64,000 nt of DNA, from positions 59,737 through 123,736 of the forward strand of contig SOIM01000003.1 in assembly GCA_004377185.1 (NCBI GenBank), in the 5' to 3' direction. The notes below the pieces were generated by a model. It made no database searches, was not told the origin of the DNA, and was given only the letters and a program-made list of their open reading frames with translations. The position numbers and the translations under genes are program-made. This DNA is from Methanomassiliicoccales archaeon. GTDB taxonomy: Archaea > Thermoplasmatota > Thermoplasmata > RBG-16-68-12 > SOIM01. Numbering within the stretch: the first letter of the stretch is position 1; each line of letters starts with the position of its first letter. This document shows positions 47,751 through 55,542 of this stretch, piece after piece.

Positions 47751-48023
47751 CCGGTTGGGTGATTGCGTAGATTTGTTAAATATCTAACTTTTGACCGATT
47801 GCCGTATTTATTGAGAAAATAGCCATTGTAGAATCAGGCGTTGCCACCTAAGGATGGGGACAGCAATACGCTTATATATCCAAACAGGAAAGCGTTTTCA
47901 ACAGCCCCCGAACGTGTGTGAAGTTCATGTCTCTGCGCTCAAAGGATAGAGAGAGTTGTTGAGTAAGCAGTCTTGCATAGAGGACAGAGAAGTTTAAGTA
48001 ATGAAAAATCCATTATCAGGTCA

Positions 48024-48566
48024 GTGAAGAGCCAAAAGAGCATCGGTGAGAAGAGGATTCTGCGGATATTGATCGAAAACGGAAAGCCAATGAAGGTCTC
48101 GGCGATTGCTGAGATACTGGACTGCTCGTATCAATTGATACACTACCACGCAGTTAAAAAAGGGCGGGGCCAAGAGAGTTTATTGGACCGTGGGTATGTC
48201 AAGCCAGTGGACGGAAAGTCTGCTTATAGGGGTAGGCACGTCTTCCTTTACAAGGTCACGAAGAAGGGAAGGAAATACAGCCGGGAGATACCGATTGGAG
48301 AGAGGGAAGTGCTTCGGGTCATGATCGAGCACGGAGAGCCCATGACGGTCTCCGACGTAGCCAGGGAGCTAGATATGAACTATACGACCGCCCGTTTCCA
48401 CCTGGTGGCCCCAACTCCAAGCAAGAAGAGCCTGCTGGACCGCGGACTGGTAGAGGTGAAGGATCAAATCCAGTTGAGAAAGTCAGACGGAACGAGCGAG
48501 TACCGGACGTACATCGTGACCAAGAAGGGACGGGACTGCTACAAAGAGTCTTCCTACACGGCTTAG
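48024..48566 (+). CDS. Tandem winged-helix DNA-binding protein
   Basis: About 180 residues, with two similar winged-helix domains. The first reads EKRILRILIENGKPMKVSAIAEILDCSYQLIHYH, the second EREVLRVMIEHGEPMTVSDVARELDMNYTTARFH (each read in parts), and each ends with LLDRG and VTKKGR. This indicates internal duplication. The GTG at 48024 is preceded by AGGTCA, and a TATA-like element lies near 47989-47999; the frame is open upstream to a TTG at 47973. It may control neighbouring accessory genes, but no target is evident. Confidence 0.65.
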   Translation: MKSQKSIGEKRILRILIENGKPMKVSAIAEILDCSYQLIHYHAVKKGRGQESLLDRGYVKPVDGKSAYRGRHVFLYKVTKKGRKYSREIPIGEREVLRVMIEHGEPMTVSDVARELDMNYTTARFHLVAPTPSKKSLLDRGLVEVKDQIQLRKSDGTSEYRTYIVTKKGRDCYKESSYTA

Positions 48567-48918
48567 CTACTGCCCAGTTCTTCGTGGCTAATGTGACAAT
48601 GGTCTTCTGAATCTACGCACAGAGAGGCATACCTCAAACTGCCCGGAGAGTCAATAACCTCAAAGGTCCAGGCTCCGTTCAAATTCAATTTGGCTAACCA
48701 CAGATGCGGGTAATCACTGGGAAAAGTCCTTTTCATATAGCTTATTCTTGGCAACTCGAGAGAATGGGATACCTCTATTCTCATCACATCTATCAGGGAA
48801 CATTCCTAGATTCCGAGAAGGGAGGGAGAAGCTACGTCCTCGTCCACATTTTGCCCAATACGTTGCGGGTTATGCGGGTTTGACCACAACACAATAGGCG
48901 ACACCTATCGGTGGGGCA
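48567..48918. other. Gap without a convincing gene
   Basis: A 74-codon minus-strand frame (48563-48787) crosses it but has no recognisable motif, weak start signals, and is not supported by a neighbour. I see no RNA gene or repeat. It separates the tandem-HTH gene from the minus-strand pair at 48919-49499. Confidence 0.4.
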
Positions 48919-49287
48919 TCACAGTTGTGGCCATTGGCCTTTTGACTTGGCAAATTCCTTAGAGAGATATGATATCAAATCCCAGCACAAATAGACCATG
49001 AATTCTGCGTCTTCGGGAGTTATCTTGTAACTGCCATGATGGCCAATGTGAGAGAATTCACGAATACACCTTCTAATATCGTCTACATTAGCACTTTTGT
49101 TTGGATACGGTTTTCCATTCGATCTTAGACCAGGTTTCGAATCCTTATCTAGTTGGTTGACGAACTGGGAACTGAATTCAACGGGCGTCGCTGACGGGCT
49201 AGAGTTGTACAAGGGATAGACTGCATCTAATGCATCTCGGCATTTCTTGAAAGCTTCTTCATTCTGGCCTTTCTTCAGAAGGTCCAT
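48919..49287 (-). CDS. HEPN-like helical protein, coupled to the upstream frame
   Basis: A 122-residue mostly helical protein. LLKKGQNEEAFKKCRDALDAVY and IRRCIREFSHIGHHGSYKITPEDAEFMVYLCWDLISYLSK (in parts) look like an all-helical HEPN-type domain, and R-x4-H-I-G-H-H fits the RNase-type motif loosely. Such domains occur in abortive-infection and toxin proteins; the function here is inference. Its ATG lies inside the end of the 49275-49499 frame, so the two are probably translated from one message. A sequencing frameshift joining them cannot be excluded. Confidence 0.45.
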   Translation of the reverse strand: MDLLKKGQNEEAFKKCRDALDAVYPLYNSSPSATPVEFSSQFVNQLDKDSKPGLRSNGKPYPNKSANVDDIRRCIREFSHIGHHGSYKITPEDAEFMVYLCWDLISYLSKEFAKSKGQWPQL

Positions 49288-49499
49288 TGGGTATCTACCA
49301 AGGAACCTGAACCCATTTCCTTTACGAAATTCCGCTGAGGTATTTCCTGGACGATTCTATCCATCATCTTTACGATTCCCGAGAAACCTAGAACATGAAC
49401 TTTCCCTTTGCTATCGTTTCTGATCTTAAATTGCATTTCAATCACTGGGTCCAGATAGACATCGTCTCTCACGGTGAGTTTGCCTATTTCTACTTGCAA
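49275..49499 (-). CDS. Short protein translated just before the HEPN-like gene
   Basis: A 74-residue frame that starts at TTG, preceded by GAGGAG. It reads as beta-rich (LTVRDDVYLDPVIEMQFKIRN, GKVHVLGFSG) and ends 13 bases inside the next gene. It may be the N-terminal part of the same protein or a partner or antitoxin. No family is recognised. Confidence 0.35.
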   Translation of the reverse strand: MQVEIGKLTVRDDVYLDPVIEMQFKIRNDSKGKVHVLGFSGIVKMMDRIVQEIPQRNFVKEMGSGSLVDTQWTF

Positions 49500-49831
49500 A
49501 CCAATTTCTCCTCAACAGCTCTCTATCCCTACTTCTAAACGTTTTCTTCACTAATAATCGTTGCGGACGGGCGGTTCGGAAAAAGTCAAAACGGACTCAG
49601 ACTGGTAGCGAGTAGGATGTGCGAATTGTCCAATTATTCATTATGCGGACACTTGGGCGAGGCTGAGGCCATACTCACAGCAAAACAACGAATTTCGTTG
49701 ATTCCGATGGCGAAGTAGATTCTCGCTTTCTTGACTCCGTCTTCAGCAAACGGAAGGTTTCGGCGATTAGTTTGAATACGTCACCTACCATACAGGTTTC
49801 GTAATTGCCAGAGATACGAAGGTGATTTGCT
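49500..49831. other. Gap with an inverted-repeat remnant
   Basis: No gene is seen. The sequence TGTCC (49627-49631) ... GGACA (49647-49651), with an AT-rich centre, resembles the hairpin family at 59789, 60519 and 63578, with weaker arms. A short minus-strand stretch without a start codon reads as a decayed coding fragment, which I did not annotate. Confidence 0.35.
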
Positions 49832-50722
49832 ATGACAATTCCACACGAAATTCTTCAGAAACTAGCATTTGTGAACAGCCAAATCATACAAAGTGTTCGT
49901 GATACCTCGGTGTTTACAGAAAGCATTGAGATGGTTAGAAATGCAATGGTCCCGCAATTGCAACTAGCATCGATGCCCTCTAGTATCATAGAGAGACTTC
50001 CAAACAAGGAAATGCAAAGATTCATGCTCCACGTAGCAGAGATGAGCAAGGCAATCTCTCCAATAGTAGAGATTGGAGCCTCTGGAGCAAAGCTTGCGCA
50101 ACTTGGTGGAACCGCTGCTTGGATTTCTGCTGAGTTGTCAGGCGTGGTCGAGAGAATGATAGAAGTGGGGAGGCAAATAGAGAAGAGCGAATATGGCTGG
50201 CTTGGGTTCCTCACTGTAGAGGCGTTGGTTACGATTTACACTATGGAGAAGGAAGGAAAACTGGACGAGTTCAAATCATCACTGATGAAATACCATAGGA
50301 ACGCTAAGAACGTAGAAGAGACAATCTCCGAACTCTTACAATCCGACGTTATCAAGCCAAGAGAAGAGATACTCAGAGATGCTTTCGATGCCCATCTGAA
50401 AGGGAGATTCACTCTTTCCATACCTGTATTCCTATCTCAGCTGGAAGGGGCGTTTTGGGACTATGGCTCCAAAGTGGGAATTGTAAAAGGTCAAGTGGTG
50501 AAGTTGAGGAATGGCACTGAGACGAAGCTGCACAGTTTCGAGAAGCTTCTCGACAAATCCGAAATAGGCGATGTATACAAGAAATTCTCAGAGTGGTACG
50601 TAAGCAAACAGTCTCAGAAAAGAAATGACATATTGCATGGCAGACTCATACATTACGCAGATGAATTGGATTCGTGTCACTTAATTCTCGCGTTAAGAGT
50701 TGCAGCCAACATTCTGAGATAG
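49832..50722 (+). CDS. Protein with C-terminal HEPN/RNxxLHG motif
   Basis: A 296-residue protein of unknown family. The N-terminal about 160 residues are helical with an alanine- and glycine-rich hydrophobic part (GASGAKLAQLGGTAAWI). The C-terminal part ends with WYVSKQSQKRNDILHGRLIHYADEL; R-N-D-I-L-H matches the R-x4-H motif of HEPN RNases and related defence proteins. AGGTGA precedes the ATG. It stands alone, upstream of the Ku operon in the same orientation. A nuclease or toxin role is inference. Confidence 0.55.
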   Translation: MTIPHEILQKLAFVNSQIIQSVRDTSVFTESIEMVRNAMVPQLQLASMPSSIIERLPNKEMQRFMLHVAEMSKAISPIVEIGASGAKLAQLGGTAAWISAELSGVVERMIEVGRQIEKSEYGWLGFLTVEALVTIYTMEKEGKLDEFKSSLMKYHRNAKNVEETISELLQSDVIKPREEILRDAFDAHLKGRFTLSIPVFLSQLEGAFWDYGSKVGIVKGQVVKLRNGTETKLHSFEKLLDKSEIGDVYKKFSEWYVSKQSQKRNDILHGRLIHYADELDSCHLILALRVAANILR

Positions 50723-50938
50723 GTCTCTCTCACCTGAAGAGAGACTACACCACCCTAGGGCATCCAGGATGAGGGCCTTCCTATGACTGGATGGCGTGGA
50801 GAGATTTGACATTGGGGATCTTCTTCCCTCAATCGAGCCAACTGAGAAGAGCGAGCCATACCTCCATCTTTGCCAGGAATTCCTGGTGCGTAAGGACCTC
50901 CTTTTCCACCAAAATCACCTCACAGAGAGGGGGAAAGA

Positions 50939-51052
50939 ATGGTGAAGTTCGACAGGGCGGAAGTTGAGGTTGTTCTGACCATATCAGGTTCTCTCTATGA
51001 TGGAATGAGATTTGATGGGAGTGACACTATTAGAGTGATTGATTCTCGCTAG
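50939..51052 (+). CDS. 37-residue open frame with a strong ribosome binding site
   Basis: The frame reads MVKFDRAEVEVVLTISG and ends at a TAG after VIDSR. AGAGGGGGAAAG lies 5 bases before the ATG, which is the strongest support. It could be a small gene or the head of a truncated gene. No family is recognised. Confidence 0.3.
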   Translation: MVKFDRAEVEVVLTISGSLYDGMRFDGSDTIRVIDSR

Positions 51053-51271
51053 TTGACCTTGTAGACAAGACTCGAATCCTAGGATCTATCGATTCGTTCA
51101 GACTCTCCATCTGGATGAACAAAAGCAGAAAGCGATACGGAAAAGGGGGGGATAGACGTGGAGAATCCAGAAATGCGTATTCTGTGGCTTTCCTTTGAAA
51201 TCTAGTAGTGGGGCCCACCCGAGCTTCAAGTAATAAATTTATTTTTTAAATTTTATTGAACAAACAACACG

Positions 51272-51302
51272 ATAGGTACGACAGTAAAGCTTTAGTACCT
51301 AT
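51272..51302 (+). promoter_or_regulatory. Inverted repeat before the Ku operon
   Basis: Perfect 8-base arms ATAGGTAC (51272-51279) and GTACCTAT (51295-51302) are separated by 15 bases, ending 41 bases before the Ku ATG. Position and symmetry suggest a regulator-binding operator overlapping the promoter. Confidence 0.4.
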
Positions 51303-51343
51303 AATGCATACCGATTTTTTGATAAAGTGGTGGTGAGAACAAT

Positions 51344-52078
51344 ATGAGAGCCTTAAGAGAAATCAACGTAAGTATCGGTTTTGTTCAAGTGCCAATGCAG
51401 ATGTTCAAAGCATCGCAGACTGATGGACTTGACCTGAAAACCGCTTGTGAGTGTGGGGAACAGCCGAAGATGAGGATCGTATGTCCTAATGCCGAGTGTG
51501 GAAAGGAATACAGCTCATGGTTTGGCGTTCCCAATAGAGCTTACGAGTATGCCAAAGGGGAAAGGATTATCCTTACTCAAGAGGAAATGGAGAAGGCACG
51601 AAGCGAAGCCAAGAGCTACGACACGATCCAGATACTGAAAGTGGTGGACTTCAAGAAGCTGGCGATCCACTATTGCTTTGACGATACCTATTACCTGCTA
51701 CCGAGTGAGGACTGCAACGAGATAACGAAGAAAGCGTATGGCGTTCTTGTGAAGGCATTGGACTGCGAAGGATGGGCATTACTATCAAAAGCTACGCTAC
51801 GCAACAAGACCCACAGAATAGCCATCATAAGCGATTCTGACATGAACATACTCATTGGGTATCGGATTGAGGACAGGAGAGAGATACCTTTCGAGATACC
51901 GCATACCGACATAACCGACATGGAGTATGACCAGCTTCAAACCGTTCTGAAATCGGCATTGACGGATGATGCGAAGATAGAGGCAGAACCCGATCCACTT
52001 CTTAAGCTCATTGAGGACAAGGTGGATAGAATCTACAATGACCAAGTGGGCAAGACCAAGTTGGGGGTAGCGGAGTGA
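51344..52078 (+). CDS. ku: Ku-family DNA end-binding protein
   Basis: A 244-residue Ku protein. It opens INVSIGFVQVPMQMFKASQ (prokaryotic Ku: I-G-F/L-V-x-V/I-P-V). Cys35, Cys37, Cys47 and Cys52 follow, like a metal-binding insertion. Then come YEYAKGERIILTQEE, IHYCFDDTYYLLP near residue 107-119, KKAYGVLVKALDCEGWALLSKATLRNKTHR (in parts) and a C-terminal acidic/helical tail. Prokaryotic Ku forms a ring dimer on DNA ends and recruits LigD. It is about the size of bacterial Ku (260-290), slightly shorter. It heads the operon with a ligase, consistent with non-homologous end joining. GGTGGTGAGAAC precedes the ATG. Confidence 0.88.
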   Translation: MRALREINVSIGFVQVPMQMFKASQTDGLDLKTACECGEQPKMRIVCPNAECGKEYSSWFGVPNRAYEYAKGERIILTQEEMEKARSEAKSYDTIQILKVVDFKKLAIHYCFDDTYYLLPSEDCNEITKKAYGVLVKALDCEGWALLSKATLRNKTHRIAIISDSDMNILIGYRIEDRREIPFEIPHTDITDMEYDQLQTVLKSALTDDAKIEAEPDPLLKLIEDKVDRIYNDQVGKTKLGVAE

Positions 52079-52242
52079 GAACGATAACCATAAGAGCGAA
52101 AGACCTGAAGGTAAGAGCCAGAACCGAACACTATTTCGATTGCCCTCATTGTGGCGAAGAAGTCAGCGACCTTGATGTGGGTATGACGGGTAGCATCGAG
52201 TGTCCCGATTGTGGTGGCAGTATCTACATTGAGGAGGATTGA
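52075..52242 (+). CDS. Zinc-ribbon mini-protein between Ku and ligase
   Basis: A 55-residue frame starting at a GTG that overlaps the Ku stop by 4 bases. It ends 1 base before the ligase start. It has two C-x2-C pairs, DCPHCGEE near residue 22 and ECPDCGGS near 42, that would form a zinc ribbon. Coupled translation suggests it belongs to the end-joining module. No known function. Confidence 0.65.
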   Translation: MRTITIRAKDLKVRARTEHYFDCPHCGEEVSDLDVGMTGSIECPDCGGSIYIEED

Positions 52243-52243
52243 A

Positions 52244-53113
52244 ATGGGATACGGTTTCCAGCTATGTGAGTGGTTCGATCCAAAACTGCAACCCGACCAT
52301 TCCATTGTCGAAGTCAAATTCGACGGAACTATGGCTATCTTCGAGGATGGCAGACTGCGGAACAGACGGAAAAGGGACATTACCGAGAGATTTCCCGAAG
52401 TCCAGATTTCCGAGTTTGCCAATGATGTTGTTCTTGTCGGTGAGGTATGCTGTTTCTCCAATGGAGTGAGCGACTTCAGGAAGATACTGCGTAGGAACAC
52501 CGACAACCCTACAAAAATCCGCTTACTCACCAAGACCAACCCTGCTACCTACATAGTCTTTGACGTGCTGGAATACAAGGGAGAGGACATTACGCACAAG
52601 CCTTTGAGAGAGAGGAGAGCCGTACTTGACGAATGGTATTCTACCGTCTATCTACAAGGTCTGAACGGTTCTGATCTGGCGAGAGGCGTGGAGAGGGCAA
52701 ACAAATGGGAAGTGGACAAGTCCGATCCATGCGGTCTTGACGGTATTCTGGAAATCATCACCAATTACAAAGCGGAGGGCATCATAGTCAAGAATCCCGA
52801 TTCTCCATACATTCCCGACAGAACTACCAATTGGCTGAAACTGAAGGCATGGAAAACAAAGGTCTTTGAGATTCTACGCCATGAGATAACGGACAATCGG
52901 GGTTTTGTCATCTACATACGGAACAACGGACACGAGCAAAGGGTAGCTGTGAACGGACAGAACGACCAACAAAGGATACTACGGGGAATGGGTAGGTTCG
53001 CCAAGGTTCGATACCTGAGAGAAGAAGAAAGCGGAGCATTGTACGAGGGTCATTTTCATGGATTCGCTAAGAGTAAGGATGAGCATCCCTCCACAACATT
53101 GGATAGGCGATAG
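52244..53113 (+). CDS. ATP-dependent DNA ligase, LigD-type
   Basis: A 289-residue ligase. Motif I VEVKFDGTMAIFED puts the nucleophilic Lys at residue 25 in K-F-D-G. Motif III (LVGEVCCF) near 64, the F-D-V-L-E-Y segment near 105, motif IV EGIIVKN near 180, and motif V NWLKLKAWK near 197 follow. An OB-fold part with VIYIRNNGHEQRVAV completes it. Size and motif spacing match the ligase domain of LigD and minimal ATP-dependent ligases. GAGGAGG lies 5 bases before the ATG. Directly downstream of Ku, it would seal joined ends. No polymerase or nuclease domain of LigD is attached, and none is recognised in the operon. Confidence 0.88.
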   Translation: MGYGFQLCEWFDPKLQPDHSIVEVKFDGTMAIFEDGRLRNRRKRDITERFPEVQISEFANDVVLVGEVCCFSNGVSDFRKILRRNTDNPTKIRLLTKTNPATYIVFDVLEYKGEDITHKPLRERRAVLDEWYSTVYLQGLNGSDLARGVERANKWEVDKSDPCGLDGILEIITNYKAEGIIVKNPDSPYIPDRTTNWLKLKAWKTKVFEILRHEITDNRGFVIYIRNNGHEQRVAVNGQNDQQRILRGMGRFAKVRYLREEESGALYEGHFHGFAKSKDEHPSTTLDRR

Positions 53114-53178
53114 AGTGGCTTGTTTTGTAGAGTGCATCCACACACTATCCCTATCCTCTATTTTTTTGGAGGTCTGAA

Positions 53179-53442
53179 ATGCCCATTGGTGATGTCATCT
53201 CATTGAAGGATGCGTTGGAGAGGTTGAAGGAGATCGGGTACAAGGTCAGGCATCACGAAGCGAGAGAGAACAGCCGAGAGTTCTTTGTGATCGAGAACGG
53301 AAAGACTTCGGTGAATCTGCATCCTGACGAGATCGAATGGTGTGAGCTGAACCAAAACACCGTAGAGATTTGGGGTAGGAAAGGCGACAGCTTGTTCCGA
53401 GTGTGTTGTTCATGTGGAGGTTATGTAGATGTTTCACTCTAA
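53179..53442 (+). CDS. Small unknown protein of the Ku operon
   Basis: An 87-residue protein of mixed alpha/beta character. SLKDALERLKEIGYKVRHHEA is a helix, then beta stretches FFVIENG and VEIWGRKGDSLFRVCCSCGG. Three cysteines near the C-terminus (VCCSCG) could bind metal. GGAGG precedes the ATG. It lies 65 bases after the ligase gene. No family is recognised. Confidence 0.5.
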   Translation: MPIGDVISLKDALERLKEIGYKVRHHEARENSREFFVIENGKTSVNLHPDEIEWCELNQNTVEIWGRKGDSLFRVCCSCGGYVDVSL

Positions 53443-53659
53443 ATCACGTTCCACTTCGGGTGGAAAGAAGCCCTATACCCAAGAATACTGCGACAACGGA
53501 AGTTTGCTGGTGTCATCCAAACCAGCCATGACGGATGGTGATGGGGACAGCACAGTTGCGGTAGTCCAGCCATCCGTCATTTGTCCTCTTTGCCTTCAAT
53601 CTCATTCACTTCAAGAACACCAAGTAGGTGAGAAGAATGGTAAGAGGTCGCAAGGTTGA
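53429..53659 (+). CDS. Possible small protein carrying a hairpin in its gene
   Basis: A 76-residue frame that overlaps the previous gene by 14 bases and the next by 23. It has ICPLCLQSH, a possible zinc pair. Its sequence contains a perfect 11-base inverted repeat (53528-53538 and 53570-53580), which is unusual for a coding region, so it may be non-coding. Support is weak. Confidence 0.3.
   Translation: MFHSKSRSTSGGKKPYTQEYCDNGSLLVSSKPAMTDGDGDSTVAVVQPSVICPLCLQSHSLQEHQVGEKNGKRSQG
53528..53580 (+). repeat. Perfect 11-bp inverted repeat in the Ku operon
   Basis: ATGACGGATGG (53528-53538) and CCATCCGTCAT (53570-53580) are perfect arms with a 31-base spacer. This can fold into a strong hairpin in RNA or be a protein site. 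Confidence 0.65.
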
Positions 53660-53879
53660 TTATGAGAGTGCGAGGCGAAAAGAGCGAGAGATAGACCCCT
53701 ACGAAGTGCTGGAAAAGACTGCTCTCTATCTTGACGGTCTTGTGGAACTGTTCGCTTCCGAGTGCGAGGTTGAGCATGGTGGGTATGAGGACTACATCAT
53801 ACATACGGACAATCTCGGAAATTCGGAGGAAATGGCAGACGACCTGATGAAGATTCTGCATGAGGAGAGTGTTCTATGA
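53637..53879 (+). CDS. Small acidic protein of the Ku operon
   Basis: An 80-residue, mostly helical acidic protein. RKVDYESARRKEREIDPYEVL is followed by LDGLVELFASECEVE and EEMADDLMKIL. GGTGAGAAG precedes the ATG. It overlaps the next start by 4 bases (ATGA). Unknown family; it may be a DNA-mimic or regulator, which is only a guess. Confidence 0.5.
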   Translation: MVRGRKVDYESARRKEREIDPYEVLEKTALYLDGLVELFASECEVEHGGYEDYIIHTDNLGNSEEMADDLMKILHEESVL

Positions 53880-54019
53880 GAGAGATCGAGGTCTGGATAA
53901 AAGTGGCTGATGAGTGTGGTCAAGAGGAAACGACTTTCAAAGACGGTTGGAATGACAACTTGAACCTTGACCAGATTCTTGACACTATTGTTCGGGCTTA
54001 TGATAACATTGACGAGTGA
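53876..54019 (+). CDS. 47-residue protein of the Ku operon
   Basis: Starts at the ATG that overlaps the previous stop and ends at a TGA that overlaps the next start. It reads MREIEVWIKVADECGQ and then WNDNLNLDQILDTIVRAY (a helix). Tight coupling on both sides supports translation. No function can be assigned. Confidence 0.5.
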   Translation: MREIEVWIKVADECGQEETTFKDGWNDNLNLDQILDTIVRAYDNIDE

Positions 54020-54261
54020 TGATTATGGAATGGGTAAAGCGTTCACTCAAACAGATAGTCGCTGACGCGGATCGATGCCTAACGAGTGCGGAGGAAAACG
54101 CTGAAAGGGACTGTCCCGAGAAGCCAGACCGCTATCCGTTTTTGACAGGATGGTATGGGAAACAGTTGGAACTGACAAAGAGAGATCTTGGGAAGCTGAT
54201 AGGTCGGATTGAGGATTATCTGGAGGATGAAGATGCCGAAGCCGAACATCAAGGGGATTAG
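54019..54261 (+). CDS. 80-residue protein of the Ku operon
   Basis: A mostly helical protein. MEWVKRSLKQIVADADRCL, then PFLTGWYGKQLELTKRDLGKLIGR, then an acidic tail EDEDAEAEHQGD. The start overlaps the previous stop by one base (TGATG arrangement). The end overlaps the next gene by 29 bases. Unknown family. Confidence 0.5.
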   Translation: MIMEWVKRSLKQIVADADRCLTSAEENAERDCPEKPDRYPFLTGWYGKQLELTKRDLGKLIGRIEDYLEDEDAEAEHQGD

Positions 54262-54418
54262 AAACACCAATTGGCGAATGGAATGGGATGACGTTTCAAA
54301 TCCAGATGTCAAATCGACTACTCAGATGACGATTGACGGAAAGCCCGCAGACCCTACCGAGTTGCAGATGACGATAGAGAGGGCTATCAGGAGGAAGGAT
54401 GATGGGAACACTAAATGA
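54233..54418 (+). CDS. 61-residue protein of the Ku operon
   Basis: Start at 54233 is chosen because GGAGG lies 6 bases before it. It reads MPKPNIKGIRNTNWRMEW and later TQMTIDGKPADPTELQM. Its end overlaps the start of the next gene by 20 bases. Unknown family, probably a small DNA- or protein-binding accessory. Confidence 0.45.
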   Translation: MPKPNIKGIRNTNWRMEWDDVSNPDVKSTTQMTIDGKPADPTELQMTIERAIRRKDDGNTK

Positions 54419-55205
54419 CTTCTTTGACGACTTGAAGCAGGTCAAGGCAACTGTCAAGGTAAAGCCGAAGCCGAAGAAACCCAAAGAGGCAACGCCATCC
54501 AACGTCTATGCCGAGGAACTGCCCGAGTTCAAGGATTCGAAATGTCCCGTTTGTGGCGTTGTTCTCTCCGAGTTTACCTTTGCTGTTGTGAGCCTACAAT
54601 TTGCCAGCCAGACCACTCTTGAGAAGAAGGCGGAAGCGGTATTCTGCACAGAACAACTGTCCATAAAACCCAATGGGATGGGTGGATATTGGGGTAGCGG
54701 TAAGAGATTTATGAGAGAGGAGTTGGGTCAACTCTTTCCTTATTTAATGAAGTGGAGAGGGGGGTTGTTCTCAAAGCCATACATTGAGAATCTGGAAGAT
54801 TCCAGACGCTTCTCGAACCTCAAAGCTGAACACATCTTCATCAACGTATCCGAGGGAACGGTCAAGTGGATAGAACAGCACTCAGGTAAGTCGTGGGATG
54901 ATTTTCTGAAGGAATGGAACGCAATTGACGTTAGACCCATTCCAGACGGATACGTGGAGTTGGTGGATCGGGAACATGACCTTGAAAAGAACTTTGAGAC
55001 TGTCAGGAAAGAGGTTGGCGATATTGAGTGGGGATTCAAGGGATATGGTTCAAGTGAGAGATTTGACTTAGAGAATATCAATGATGTTGGAAAGGGGATA
55101 GAGGCACTTAAGGAATTGGAGGGACTGCTACCGATCAAAATCAGGCTTAAGAATCAGTTGGAAGATGTGAAAGAGGAAATCGGGGAAATGCTGGAAGGTG
55201 AGTAG
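54399..55205 (+). CDS. 268-residue protein with a CPVCG site and coiled-coil end
   Basis: An unrecognised protein. A basic, proline- and lysine-rich N-terminal stretch (KVKPKPKKPKEA) lies at about residues 18-30. SKCPVCGVVLSE near 47 gives one C-x2-C pair, with another Cys at FCTEQL near 81. A long helical C-terminal region from about 195, DVGKGIEALKELEGLLP and NQLEDVKEEIGEMLEG, suggests a coiled coil. GGAGGAAGG precedes the two adjacent ATGs (54399, 54402). It is the largest unknown in the operon and could replace the missing end-processing activity; that is inference. Confidence 0.5.
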   Translation: MMGTLNDFFDDLKQVKATVKVKPKPKKPKEATPSNVYAEELPEFKDSKCPVCGVVLSEFTFAVVSLQFASQTTLEKKAEAVFCTEQLSIKPNGMGGYWGSGKRFMREELGQLFPYLMKWRGGLFSKPYIENLEDSRRFSNLKAEHIFINVSEGTVKWIEQHSGKSWDDFLKEWNAIDVRPIPDGYVELVDREHDLEKNFETVRKEVGDIEWGFKGYGSSERFDLENINDVGKGIEALKELEGLLPIKIRLKNQLEDVKEEIGEMLEGE

Positions 55206-55206
55206 A

Positions 55207-55542
55207 ATGGCATTGTGGGGACAAAAACGATGCAGGTGTGCCGTGCCTGACTGCCCTGATGGAGAGAAGATATTTGAGAATATTGGGGGTATCGGGTCAG
55301 GTTTGGGACACTTGGAACGTGTCCATAATATAGTGGGCATGAACGCAAAAGATGCCTTAATCATTCTCATGGATGGTCGAGGTGGATTGGCGGAGTGTCG
55401 GAAGTGCAATAGTAGTAACATAGAGACTTGGGATAGAGACTATCCTGACCATGAGAATGCGGTAGAAAAGGTATCCTGTCGAGATTGCGGAGCGACCTTC
55501 ATAGAGCATTGGAAGGCAGTTGGTTGGGAGGAGGAAACATGA
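55207..55542 (+). CDS. Zinc-finger protein before the MCM-like gene
   Basis: A 111-residue protein. CRCAVPDCPDG with a downstream GHLERVH (near residue 38) is a possible C2H2-like finger, followed by a zinc ribbon ECRKCNSSNIET with VSCRDCGATF near 95. GGTGAG lies before the ATG; its end overlaps the MCM start by 4 bases (ATGA). Probably binds DNA or RNA; no family name. Confidence 0.6.
   Translation: MALWGQKRCRCAVPDCPDGEKIFENIGGIGSGLGHLERVHNIVGMNAKDALIILMDGRGGLAECRKCNSSNIETWDRDYPDHENAVEKVSCRDCGATFIEHWKAVGWEEET

Larger units (their letters stand above)
50723..51343. other. Non-coding stretch upstream of the Ku operon
   Basis: This 620-base gap has one short frame (50939-51052). It also has a perfect palindrome CCAGGAATTCCTGG (50873-50886), AT-rich sequence with the palindrome AATAAATTTATT (51232-51243), and an inverted repeat ATAGGTAC/GTACCTAT (51272-51279, 51295-51302). 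The last two lie just before the Ku gene and could be promoter, operator or origin elements. Confidence 0.5.

Noticed and set aside
48563..48787. 74-codon minus-strand frame after the tandem HTH gene
   Set aside because: No motif, no clear ribosome binding site, and no partner gene; kept as a gap.
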